Assembly (NCBI GenBank): GCA_045116675.1
Contig: JBGUMF010000017.1
Location: 45,003 to 109,002, forward strand
Length of the DNA stretch: 64,000 nucleotides
DNA from: F23-D06 sp045116675
GTDB taxonomy: Bacteria; Bacteroidota; Bacteroidia; Bacteroidales; WCHB1-69
Direction: 5' to 3'
Shown one piece after another: positions 26,785 to 34,729 of the stretch; positions within the stretch are counted from its first letter, which is position 1; each line of letters opens with the position of its first letter. Below the pieces are notes generated by a model. The model ran no database searches. It was not told where the DNA came from and worked only from the letters and a program-made list of their open reading frames with translations. The position numbers were made by a program, and so were the translations under genes.

Positions 26785-26801
26785 GGTTTTGTATTTGTCA
26801 T

Positions 26802-26864
26802 TTTTAACAATTAATTGTTAAAAGTAATTGATAATCAATTTGTTGAATAAAATTATTATCTTTG
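26802..26864 (+). promoter_or_regulatory. promoter with two tandem palindromes
   Basis: A 22-base perfect palindrome (26802-26823, arms TTTTAACAATT and AATTGTTAAAA) is followed by a 15-base one (26826-26840, AATTGAT, A, ATCAATT). Then TATCTTTG comes at 26857-26864. The palindromes occupy the -20 to -60 region of the promoter and look like binding sites for a dimeric regulator. The only open frame directly downstream is a 13-codon one at 26879. Confidence 0.5.
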
Positions 26865-26878
26865 CGCATTGATAGAAG

Positions 26879-26920
26879 ATGACGGATATGAAAGAAGAAT
26901 TATTACCCCGCAGATGCTAA
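26879..26920 (+). other. 13-codon ORF behind a regulated promoter (leader peptide or gene relic)
   Basis: ATG at 26879 starts MTDMKEELLPRRC and stops at 26918-26920. It sits 15 bases after the TATCTTTG element with two palindromes upstream. It may be a leader peptide, the 5' relic of a deleted gene, or meaningless. A second promoter element for rlmB follows 22 bases after its stop, arguing against a simple attenuator for rlmB. Nothing else is seen in 26667-26974 besides the terminator and the promoters. Confidence 0.3.
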
Positions 26921-26941
26921 CCGAAATCCCGACTTTTTTGC

Positions 26942-26949
26942 TATTTTTG
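26942..26949 (+). promoter_or_regulatory. -7 element of the rlmB operon
   Basis: TATTTTTG, 26 bases before the rlmB start. Confidence 0.5.
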
Positions 26950-26974
26950 CACCTCCAATTCCAATACTACCGCA

Positions 26975-27739
26975 ATGTACCCCAAACAATCCCAAGATAA
27001 CACTGCCCTCATCTACGGCATGCGCCCCATCTTCGAGGCGATGGAGAGCGGCAAGACCATCGACAAGGTGCTCTTCCAGAAAGGGCTTCAGGGCGAGCTG
27101 TTCAAGCAGCTCTTTTACGAGGTTCGCCAGCACAAGATCCCGTTCCAATATGTGCCCTTGGAGAAACTGAACCGCCTCACGCGCAACAACCATCAAGGGG
27201 TGGTGGCGTTCCTCTCCGCCATCGAGTACAGCAGCATCTTCGACATCGTGCCCACCATTTTTGAGGAGGGTAGGGTCCCGTTTTTGCTGCTCCTCGACAA
27301 GATCACCGACGTGCGCAACGTGGGTGCGATTGCCCGCTCCGCGGAATGTGCGGGCGTGGATGCCATTATCCTGCCCCTCAACGGCGGCGCACAGCTCAAC
27401 GAGGATGCGGTGAAGAGTTCCGCCGGAGCACTGAACAAAATACCCGTCTGCCGCCACTCCAACTTGGTGGAAGTGATACAGTATCTCAAAGATTCTGGCA
27501 TCGAGGTGGTGGGCGTGACCGAGAAGGCCAACCACGCGCTCTACAACAAGGATATGACCGGCCCGCTCTGCCTCATCATGGGCAACGAGTACGAGGGCAT
27601 CGCGTGGGACTACCTGCGCCATTGCAACGACACCATCACCATCCCTATGGTGGGCACAATCCGTTCGCTCAACGTCTCCGTGGCCACCGGCATCACCCTC
27701 TTCGAGGTGGTGAAACAACGCAATCCCGTGAAAGAATGA
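26975..27739 (+). CDS. rlmB: TrmH/SpoU-family 23S rRNA 2'-O-methyltransferase (RlmB-like)
   Basis: A 254-residue SpoU methyltransferase. The N-terminal substrate-binding domain contains ALIYGMRPIFEAMESG and NNHQGVVAF. The SPOUT catalytic domain has motif 1 LLDKITDVRNVGAIARSAECAGV, motif 2 LIMGNEYEGIAW and motif 3 IPMVGTIRSLNVSVATGITLFE. RlmB methylates G2251 of 23S rRNA in E. coli; other SpoU members act on tRNA, so the exact target is inferred. Its stop overlaps the start of the phosphoesterase gene by 4 bases. Confidence 0.9.
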   Translation: MYPKQSQDNTALIYGMRPIFEAMESGKTIDKVLFQKGLQGELFKQLFYEVRQHKIPFQYVPLEKLNRLTRNNHQGVVAFLSAIEYSSIFDIVPTIFEEGRVPFLLLLDKITDVRNVGAIARSAECAGVDAIILPLNGGAQLNEDAVKSSAGALNKIPVCRHSNLVEVIQYLKDSGIEVVGVTEKANHALYNKDMTGPLCLIMGNEYEGIAWDYLRHCNDTITIPMVGTIRSLNVSVATGITLFEVVKQRNPVKE

Positions 27740-28245
27740 AGAAGATAGGACTGCTTTCCGATACGCACGGCTATCTGCACCCCGACGCGTTTGAATTTTT
27801 CAAAGGTTGCGACGAGATTTGGCACGCGGGCGACATTATGGACGACTTCATCCTCGATGAATTAGCCGCCATTGCGCCTACCGTGCGCGCGGTGTACGGC
27901 AACTGCGACGACTGGGACATCCGTCGCGAGATTCCTGAGAATCAGGTTTTCCAGTGCGAGCAGCACACTGTGGCCATCCGCCACATCGTGGGCTACCCTG
28001 GAAAATACGATTCGAGAGCATTGGAACTGATTCACGAAGCCAAACCTACTATCTTGGTGGCCGGCCACTCGCATATCCTCAAGGTGATGAACGACAAGCA
28101 GCACAACCTTCTGTTTCTCAATCCCGGCGCGGCGGGACGCTACGGCTTCCATACCCGCCTCACGATGATGCGCCTCAAAATTGACGGCGAACGTGTCTTC
28201 GACTTGGAAATCTTCGATGAACCCAAACTCCAACCTGTGAAATGA
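27736..28245 (+). CDS. YfcE/MJ0936-type metallophosphoesterase
   Basis: A 169-residue phosphoesterase. Metal-binding motifs are in order: LLSDTHGYLHP (Asp and His), HAGDIMD, YGNCDDWD, VAGHSHILK and the closing LFLNPGAAGRYG. The family hydrolyses phosphodiesters with Mn2+ in vitro; the natural substrate is unclear. The start is fixed by the overlap with the rlmB stop (ATGA at 27736), and its own stop overlaps the miaA start (28242-28245), so the three genes are coupled. Confidence 0.92.
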   Translation: MKKIGLLSDTHGYLHPDAFEFFKGCDEIWHAGDIMDDFILDELAAIAPTVRAVYGNCDDWDIRREIPENQVFQCEQHTVAIRHIVGYPGKYDSRALELIHEAKPTILVAGHSHILKVMNDKQHNLLFLNPGAAGRYGFHTRLTMMRLKIDGERVFDLEIFDEPKLQPVK

Positions 28246-29012
28246 TGAGTGAAGAGCATCCCATAATCACCGTTTTAGGTCCCACCGCGACCGGCAAGAC
28301 GCACATCGCGGTGCGCTTGGCTGCCGAGCTGGGCGGCGAGATTGTGAGTGCCGACTCGCGGCAGGTCTATCGCCGTATGGACATCGGCACAGGCAAGGAC
28401 ATCTCCGAATACCAGTACAACGGCCAGCCGGTGCCGTACCATCTCATTGATATCGAGGAACCGGGCGTAAAGTACAACGTATATCGCTACCAGCAGGAAG
28501 CATTCAAGGCCATGCGCGACATTCAAAATCGCGGACGGCAGGTGGTGATTTGCGGCGGCAGCGGACTTTACATCGAGGCGGTGCTGCAGGGCTATCGTTT
28601 CAAGTGGCAGGAGGACAGCCAGATACTTTCAGATCCCGTGCCGTCGGTCATCTTCGGCCTCCGGGGCGACCGCGAGCTCATCCGCACGCGCATCACCCAG
28701 CGGCTCAAAGCCCGCTTGGAAGAGGGCATGGTGGAGGAGGTGAAAGCCCTGTTAGACGAGGGTGTACCTTCCGATATTCTCATCCGCTACGGGTTGGAGT
28801 ACAAGTATGTGACACTCTATCTGCTGGGCGAAATCAGCTATGAGGAGATGTTTACCTCCCTCAATACCGCCATCCACCAGTTCTCGAAGCGCCAGATGAC
28901 CTGGTTCCGCCGTATGGAGCGCCTCAGTTTCGACATCCACTGGATAGATGTGGCGTTGTCGGAGGAGGAGAAGATGGCGGAGATATACAAGGTTATCGCA
29001 CCGACGGTGTGA
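28242..29012 (+). CDS. miaA: tRNA dimethylallyltransferase (short MiaA)
   Basis: A 256-residue MiaA: P-loop LGPTATGKTHIA, then GGEIVSADSRQVYRRMDIGTGK, VVICGGSGLYIEAVLQG, GMVEEVKALL and the C-terminal SKRQMTWFRR. MiaA adds dimethylallyl to A37 of tRNAs reading UNN codons. It is about 45-60 residues shorter than E. coli MiaA, with the segment between the P-loop core and GMVEEVKALL reduced; core motifs are intact. Many Bacteroidota carry two MiaA forms. Its 3' end overlaps the convergent fic gene by 20 bases. Confidence 0.9.
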   Translation: MMSEEHPIITVLGPTATGKTHIAVRLAAELGGEIVSADSRQVYRRMDIGTGKDISEYQYNGQPVPYHLIDIEEPGVKYNVYRYQQEAFKAMRDIQNRGRQVVICGGSGLYIEAVLQGYRFKWQEDSQILSDPVPSVIFGLRGDRELIRTRITQRLKARLEEGMVEEVKALLDEGVPSDILIRYGLEYKYVTLYLLGEISYEEMFTSLNTAIHQFSKRQMTWFRRMERLSFDIHWIDVALSEEEKMAEIYKVIAPTV

Positions 29013-30066
29013 TGAACACGCGCCAGGAACCGTTTTCGTCTTTTTCGATATAGTTTTTTCCCTGCAAAGATTGGAGCATTTTCTGAATTGCCGAACGATT
29101 GATGCCTATAGTTTCCTGCAAGTATGAGTAGGTTGCTTTGTTTTCGATTTGGAGTTCTTGAAGAATTTTGGCGTAGTTGAGTGAACGAAACACCACACGC
29201 TCGCCATCGTACCACCAAATGTTTTCATTGTTTTCTGTGACAAAAAGAACATCGTTTTCAATCTCTTTGGCAATCATATTAGCCATATATTTATGGAAAG
29301 GGCGAATGGCTTTTAGAGAAGCGTGGGCGCCATCGTATGGTGCTGCTCCTACAATCAAGTCTGCTTGGTGCAATGCCTCTAAATATTCGTGTTTCAGGCG
29401 GCTTCGTACAACAATCATAGGTATTCCGTGACGCGACAGGATATAGTTGAGAATCATACGTGCTATGCGTCCGTTCCCGTCCTCGAAGGGGTGGATGCGG
29501 ATATAGCGATAGTGGAATAGAGTGGCCAGTTCCACAGGTGACAGTTTGCCTTCTTTCTCCGCTTGATTGTACCAGTCCACAAGATCGGTCATCAATGCCG
29601 GAGTCTCTTCGGGCGAGGCGTACTCGAAACGGTCGCCATAGCGTGTGATGACGCTGTTGGGGCGGGTCTTGTATTGTCCGGCATGGACGGTGTAACTTGT
29701 TGTCATACCTCCAGGCAGATTGCGGTAAACGGTATAGTCCTCGCGCAACAAAGTGCGGTGCAATGTCCGGATGAAGTTTTGTGTGAGAGGTTGTTGCGAT
29801 TCTGTGGCTTCTGTCACCATCATTTTGAGGCCGACATTGCTCGCTTTCATCTCTTCATAATCGTGAAAATCCGCTTCTCCTGACACTCGGCCGAACAGCA
29901 ACAACAGTTCGGTTTGCCCGTAAGTTAGTGTGTTGCCTTCGATATGGTTTGAATTATAGTTGAAATCAATGGTGAATCTACGACTCAGCCTGTTTCTGTC
30001 ATTCTCAGATAAAGGCTGAATCCTTTGCCATTTTTCCAATGCTGCTTGAAGTTTTTTGTTTTCCAT
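28993..30066 (-). CDS. Fic-family AMP-transferase with C-terminal winged helix
   Basis: A 357-residue Fic protein. The catalytic motif HPFEDGNGRIAR (residues 192-203) is complete. An N-terminal inhibitory motif SNHIEG (39-44), matching (S/T)xxxE(G/N), marks a class II, self-inhibited enzyme. The last 60 residues (YSYLQETIGINRSAIQKMLQSLQGKNYIEKDENGSWRV-like) resemble a winged helix, suggesting DNA binding. Such enzymes transfer AMP from ATP to protein hydroxyls. ATG 30066 was chosen because the longer frame runs through the promoter and an operator-like array at 30079-30108. This could be self-regulation. Targets unknown. Confidence 0.9.
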   Translation of the reverse strand: MENKKLQAALEKWQRIQPLSENDRNRLSRRFTIDFNYNSNHIEGNTLTYGQTELLLLFGRVSGEADFHDYEEMKASNVGLKMMVTEATESQQPLTQNFIRTLHRTLLREDYTVYRNLPGGMTTSYTVHAGQYKTRPNSVITRYGDRFEYASPEETPALMTDLVDWYNQAEKEGKLSPVELATLFHYRYIRIHPFEDGNGRIARMILNYILSRHGIPMIVVRSRLKHEYLEALHQADLIVGAAPYDGAHASLKAIRPFHKYMANMIAKEIENDVLFVTENNENIWWYDGERVVFRSLNYAKILQELQIENKATYSYLQETIGINRSAIQKMLQSLQGKNYIEKDENGSWRVFITPSVR

Positions 30067-30078
30067 ATTGTAATATTT

Positions 30079-30126
30079 ACCACTAAATATGGTGGTATGA
30101 TTACCACCTTTTCGCCGACAAAAATA
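30079..30126 (-). promoter_or_regulatory. fic promoter with three alternating ACCAC/GGTGG half-sites
   Basis: Minus strand TATTTTTG (30126-30119) is the -7 element; a TTG lies 16 bases upstream (30145-30143). Downstream, between the probable start point and the ATG, are three half-sites in alternating orientation on the plus strand: ACCAC (30079-30083), GGTGG (30091-30095) and CCACC (30104-30108), spaced 7-8 bases. Their place after the start point suits repression, possibly by the winged helix of Fic itself. Confidence 0.5.
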
Positions 30127-30201
30127 CATTTTTTTTGAATAGCAAGAAAGCCTTTCATAAACTCCCAAAAAGATTTTAGAGAAAACTTTATTCCCCCATT
30201 C

Positions 30202-30546
30202 GTCGCTGAACTGTACGGCGTGGAGACCAGAGACATTAACAAAGCTGTGAAAAATAATCCAGGAAAATTTCCCAATGGATATATTTTTGAGCTTACTACT
30301 AGTGAAAAAACAGAGGTGGTGGAAAATTTCCACCACTTCTCAAAACTCCGATTCTCAACGCAGCTGCCTAAGGCTTTCACTGAAAAAGGCCTTTATATGC
30401 TGGCCACGATTTTGAAGAGTCCGAAGGCGGTGGAGACCACTATTGCCATCGTGGAGGCATACTCCAAGTTGAAGGAGCTGTCGCGGGTGATAGTGGAGAT
30501 TCCGCAGCAGGAGGATGACAAGACACTGCAACAGACCTTTTTATAA
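30202..30546 (+). pseudogene. ORF6N-domain protein remnant
   Basis: The frame reads VAELYGVETRDINKAVKNNP from 30202, then PNGYIFELTTSEKTEVVENF and PKAFTEKGLYMLATILKSPK, closely like the ORF6N domain of phage-type antirepressor/KilA-associated proteins. The usual N-terminal part before the ELYGVETR motif is replaced by unrelated sequence, no ATG is present (a GTG at 30220 is inside the domain), and the C-terminal part usual after the domain is missing, with a stop at 30544-30546. Both ends appear lost, so this is probably a relic of an accessory or prophage gene. Confidence 0.75.
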
Positions 30547-30600
30547 CTTTGCCATGTTCGTAACTTTTTTTATAAAATATACGTATATTGAAAAAAAATG

Positions 30601-30608
30601 TATTTTTG
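30601..30608 (+). promoter_or_regulatory. -7 element of the FISUMP gene
   Basis: TATTTTTG, 104 bases before ATG 30713, leaving a long A/T-rich leader. Confidence 0.5.
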
Positions 30609-30712
30609 CAGTTCGATACATTAATATTATGGTATTGTGCAAAAAAAGAAGTAACAACTTAATTTACAGACAATTGAAAGAAAAATTTATATTATCAAAA
30701 AAAAATGGAATT

Positions 30713-33700
30713 ATGAAAAAGTTACAATCATGCGTGGGAGGCGTGCTTCTCACGGTAATTTTCATGCTGAGTTTGTTTGTTAACCAGCTCTCCGCACAGA
30801 CGGAGACATTCACAACAGGCAATACCACGACATGGACTAGCGACGGACAAGACTTTACTTGGCCTGTTCCCGCTAATGTTACCTCCATTACTGTCATCGC
30901 CATCGGTGGTGGCGGCGGTGGTGGTGCAGCCTGCCAGACCTCCGGATGGCAGGCTGTGACTGGTTATCCTGGTGGTGGCGGTGGTGCTTGGGTGAAAAGC
31001 ACTATTGCCGTTACTCCTAATGAAACCCTCACCATCCATGTGGGTTCCAAGGGAAGCGGCGACTGCAGTAAATCGAACACACATCCTGGCTGGGGTGGAC
31101 CCAGTTGGGTTGCAAGAGGTAGTACTATACTTGTAAAGGCTGCCGGTGCCGGCGACGTAGGTGATGGTGCTAGTGCGAATGCTGTTGGACAAGGTGGTAA
31201 AACTGCTGATTGTATTGGTCAGGAAGTACATGATGGCGGAAATGGTGGCCCTGGCGGCAGTGGTGCTTGGTGCAAAAGTGGCGGTGGTGGTGCTGCCGGT
31301 GGCGGCAATGGCAGTAATGGTTCAGCAGGCACCACTTCCCTTGCTTACGCTGGCAATGGTGCGGGTAGTGTGACAAGCCATACTGGTGGTACTACTGGTG
31401 CGAACGGTAACAACTATGGCGGCGGCGGTTCCGGTGGCGCTACAGGAGCTGGTATTATAGGCGGTGGTTTTACTGCCCTTAATGGTGGTGACGGAGCCCC
31501 CGGTATCGTAGTCATCACCTATACGGTCAATTGTAATGCCACTGCGGGTGCAATTAGTGCTGAAAACTGGGTGTGCACCGTATCCTCACCCCCATCCCCA
31601 TCCGATACATCCTGTATCATCATCAGCACAACAGATGCTTCCAGCTCCGTTGGGGGTACTTATCTGTGGCAGTCCTCTCCTGATCATTCCACTTGGACTA
31701 CTATTCCCAACACTAATTCCAAACAGTACACTGCAACGGCAACCGGTTACTATCGTAGAGGTTATGCCGTCAGCGGATGCACCACAGTGTACACAGACTA
31801 TGTACAGGTGACCCGCCCAAGCGGCGTTGATCCCGGTACCCTTAAAGATGGAGACAACAAAATTGAAAAGGAAGTCTGCGCAGGTGGTTCTGTTAACGTA
31901 ACCCTTTCTAAAACATATTCAGGAAATGTTAAATGGCAAACATCTACCGATAAGGTGAACTGGACAGATGTTTCCACGGCAAGCACTTATACGTTTTCAG
32001 TCACAAGCGCCACCACTACCACGTACGTGCGCTATCTGGTTGAATACTCTTCCACTTGTGACATTCCTTCCAACAATATTTATACGGTTACCGTTAATCC
32101 GCTCCCTGTTGTGAATAGCATCACAGCACCAACAGATAAATGTCCTGGACAGAGCAGCTATACGGTTTCAGCGAATTTAAATTACACCAATGACATAGTT
32201 TCTTATACATGGACAAATGCCACGGGAACAGACGCCACGGCAACGATTACTCCCACTTTGCCCAATTGCGGAACGACATACACCTACTATTTGAAGGTTA
32301 CGGACAACAAAGGCTGCGAAAGTGCTGTCAAGGACGGTTCTTTCACGACCGAATCTCCGACCATGTCCTTTGGAACCATCGGCAACGTTACAGCTGCGGG
32401 TACCAATTGTGTCTTCACCGTGCCTGCCCTTGAAGTCTTGACCGATTCGGTGAACAAGGCCCTTACCTCCACGTGCGGCAACACTGTTACACTCGACAAC
32501 TTCATCAACTATGCACCGGGTGACGAAATCACAAGTACCACGGATGTTACGGCTACGGCAACCGACATGTGCGGCAATACCCAGCAGGTTACCATCCGTG
32601 TGGTGAAACCGGACGCCCCCACGGTGAGCATCACTGCCGCAAAGAAGTATCTCTGCCCGGGTGAAACCACCAAATTGTCAACCAACGTTACAGCCGAGGA
32701 ACCCTCCTATGCGTGGGATCCCACTTCATTAGGCACGAAGGACACGGCCATCACGATTGCCTATACCACAGAGGATAAAAATGTGCATGCCGACAGCTAT
32801 TCAGTGAAGGTGACCGACAAGTACGGCTGTGAGGTGGCGGATACAATCGACATTTACACCACACCTAAGGCATACATTGCCAACCAAACCCATACGGTAT
32901 GTACGCCTAACAGTGTGACCTTTGCCGCTGCTACCGGCGATAAGATTCCGGCCACCAGCACCACTATAGGCACGAACAACTTTACCTCCACCACCACCTA
33001 TTCCTGGACGATTGCCAGCAATACGGGTGTGACGGGAGCCAGCGCAGGCACGGATCAGCCCAACTTCACAACGGGCACGCTGACCAACGGCGAGCTGACC
33101 ACCCAGACTGTGGTCTATACGGTGGTTCCCAAAACCACGACCACTTTGGGCGGAACTGAAGTGTCGAGTTGTGAAGGCGACGCCTTCACCGTAACGGTGA
33201 ATGTGAAACCGACCATCACCACCGCCGGTGCCATCGATCCTTTTGACGATGTCGATGTGATCATCATCCTGTGGTACGGTGCGTGCGATACGCTCTACTA
33301 TGTGAATGCTCCTGCGTACACCAACAACACGGACCTCACAGACGTGCTGAGCAACAACAAGGCCACTGTGAACGAGGGCACCACGCTGCTGGGCCGTATC
33401 GCTCCGGGCGAATACACCATCATCTGGACCGTGACCGACGAGTGCGGCAACCATGTTGATTTCCCCAAGAAGTACATCGTACGCTACCCGAACTGCGGCG
33501 ACGCCGATCCGAATTACACGGAGCCTTATTACGCTGTTGATGCAGACAATAATGTTTACCACACGGTGCGTATCGGCTGCGAGTGCTGGACAGCATCCAA
33601 CCTCAAGACGGTTACGGGTGCGGCCAACTCGATGGTCTATAAATGCAACGAGTATCCCAACGAGACCGAGAACGAGGAGAAGTATGGCAGACTCTACACC

Positions 33701-34141
33701 TGGTACACGGCTGTCAACGTTCCGGAAGGCGACAACACAACGGAGCCTACCGTGTCCATAGCCGCCTACAGCACATATCCGTATGTGCACGGCATCTGCC
33801 CCACGGGCTGGGCTATCCCGAGCACCGACAATTTCAACAGCATGGTGAATATTGCCGGCGGTGTTAATGCGGTGAAATCCTCCAGCAACCTGTACTGGCT
33901 GCCCGGTGCAGAGGGTAACGATGCATCCGGTTTCGGAGCAAGAGGTGCCGGTTATTATGATTCTTCCGCTGAGCGATTCATGAACCTGATGGGAGAGACC
34001 TACTTCTGGACCTACGAGACCTCCTCATCCTACGGTGGCAAGTGTGCCGTCATCTCCTATTACTGCCCTGAGTTGCTGATTCAGGACAAGCTGAAAGGGA
34101 TGGGCTACAGCATCCGTTGTATCCGCAGAGAGAACCCGTAG
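30713..34141 (+). CDS. large glycine-rich secreted protein with C-terminal FISUMP domain
   Basis: A 1142-residue exported protein. The signal peptide ends LFVNQLSAQ. Residues about 45-210 form a glycine-rich domain beginning VPANVTSITVIAIGGGGGGG, with many GGGG runs. The middle (about 210-940) is a chain of Ig/PKD-like modules rich in Thr and Ser, several with paired cysteines. The last 200 residues match a FISUMP domain (TIGR02145): NVYHTVRIGCECWTASNLKT, YGRLYTWYTAVN, GICPTGWAIPSTDNF and a final YSIRCIRREN. It is likely surface-exposed or released; no T9SS tail is seen. Upstream in-frame ATGs precede the promoter and are rejected. Confidence 0.85.
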   Translation: MKKLQSCVGGVLLTVIFMLSLFVNQLSAQTETFTTGNTTTWTSDGQDFTWPVPANVTSITVIAIGGGGGGGAACQTSGWQAVTGYPGGGGGAWVKSTIAVTPNETLTIHVGSKGSGDCSKSNTHPGWGGPSWVARGSTILVKAAGAGDVGDGASANAVGQGGKTADCIGQEVHDGGNGGPGGSGAWCKSGGGGAAGGGNGSNGSAGTTSLAYAGNGAGSVTSHTGGTTGANGNNYGGGGSGGATGAGIIGGGFTALNGGDGAPGIVVITYTVNCNATAGAISAENWVCTVSSPPSPSDTSCIIISTTDASSSVGGTYLWQSSPDHSTWTTIPNTNSKQYTATATGYYRRGYAVSGCTTVYTDYVQVTRPSGVDPGTLKDGDNKIEKEVCAGGSVNVTLSKTYSGNVKWQTSTDKVNWTDVSTASTYTFSVTSATTTTYVRYLVEYSSTCDIPSNNIYTVTVNPLPVVNSITAPTDKCPGQSSYTVSANLNYTNDIVSYTWTNATGTDATATITPTLPNCGTTYTYYLKVTDNKGCESAVKDGSFTTESPTMSFGTIGNVTAAGTNCVFTVPALEVLTDSVNKALTSTCGNTVTLDNFINYAPGDEITSTTDVTATATDMCGNTQQVTIRVVKPDAPTVSITAAKKYLCPGETTKLSTNVTAEEPSYAWDPTSLGTKDTAITIAYTTEDKNVHADSYSVKVTDKYGCEVADTIDIYTTPKAYIANQTHTVCTPNSVTFAAATGDKIPATSTTIGTNNFTSTTTYSWTIASNTGVTGASAGTDQPNFTTGTLTNGELTTQTVVYTVVPKTTTTLGGTEVSSCEGDAFTVTVNVKPTITTAGAIDPFDDVDVIIILWYGACDTLYYVNAPAYTNNTDLTDVLSNNKATVNEGTTLLGRIAPGEYTIIWTVTDECGNHVDFPKKYIVRYPNCGDADPNYTEPYYAVDADNNVYHTVRIGCECWTASNLKTVTGAANSMVYKCNEYPNETENEEKYGRLYTWYTAVNVPEGDNTTEPTVSIAAYSTYPYVHGICPTGWAIPSTDNFNSMVNIAGGVNAVKSSSNLYWLPGAEGNDASGFGARGAGYYDSSAERFMNLMGETYFWTYETSSSYGGKCAVISYYCPELLIQDKLKGMGYSIRCIRRENP

Positions 34142-34170
34142 AGGTTTGAAGCAACATACATGAAAAGAAT

Positions 34171-34205
34171 CGAGGGTGTGCCAATTGGCACACCCTCGTT
34201 GTTTA
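34171..34205. terminator. strong terminator between FISUMP gene and ybaK
   Basis: CGAGGGTGTGCC and its complement (34171-34198) form a perfect 12-base stem with an AATT loop. TTGTTT follows on the plus strand; on the minus strand a T-containing stretch follows, so it may serve both convergent genes. Confidence 0.85.
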
Positions 34206-34230
34206 TGGACATCATCGACCCGATATCTCC

Positions 34231-34713
34231 TTACGTCAGCTCCGCCACCGTCATGCCCACCGCCGCTATCAGATCCTGCGGGTTGAGCTTGAACTGCAGT
34301 CCGCGCACGCCTGCGCTCACATAGATGTGGTCGAAAAGTTCGCACGTCTCATGGATGTATGTGGGGAAGCTCTTTTTCATACCCACGGGCGAGCAGCCGC
34401 CCCGTATGTAGCCCGTCAGCGGCAATAGCTCCTTCATCGGGATAAGGTCGCAGCTCTTGTTGCCCGTCACCTTGGCCGTCTTCTTCAGGTCCACCTCTTC
34501 GTTGCCCGGAATGACGCACACGAAATGTCCGGTTTTGTCGCCTTTCAGCACTAACGTCTTGAACACCTGGTCAATATCCTCGCCCAGCTGGTCGGCGATG
34601 TGCTGTGCGCCAAGATCGTTTTCATCCACCTCGTAGGGAATCAGCTCGTAGGCGATTTTCTTCTGGTCCAGCAAACGGCAGGCGTTGGTTTTGTTTATTT
34701 TCTCTTTTGGCAT
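34231..34713 (-). CDS. ybaK: Cys-tRNA(Pro)/Cys-tRNA(Cys) deacylase YbaK
   Basis: A 160-residue YbaK/EbsC protein: FKTLVLKGDKTGHFVCVIPGNEEVDLKK with the conserved lysine, then TGYIRGGCSPVGMKKSFPTYI and VSAGVRGLQFKLNPQDL. It hydrolyses cysteine mischarged on tRNA(Pro), correcting an error of prolyl-tRNA synthetase. It follows the DUF4143-type ATPase gene by 16 bases and might share its transcript. Dtd, another trans-editing enzyme, is 3 kb away. Confidence 0.95.
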   Translation of the reverse strand: MPKEKINKTNACRLLDQKKIAYELIPYEVDENDLGAQHIADQLGEDIDQVFKTLVLKGDKTGHFVCVIPGNEEVDLKKTAKVTGNKSCDLIPMKELLPLTGYIRGGCSPVGMKKSFPTYIHETCELFDHIYVSAGVRGLQFKLNPQDLIAAVGMTVAELT

Positions 34714-34729
34714 AATTCAAAAAAAAGGG

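Noticed and set aside
30515..30712. 66-codon N-terminal extension of the FISUMP gene
   Set aside because: It precedes the likely promoter at 30601-30608 and would put a signal peptide in the middle of the protein.
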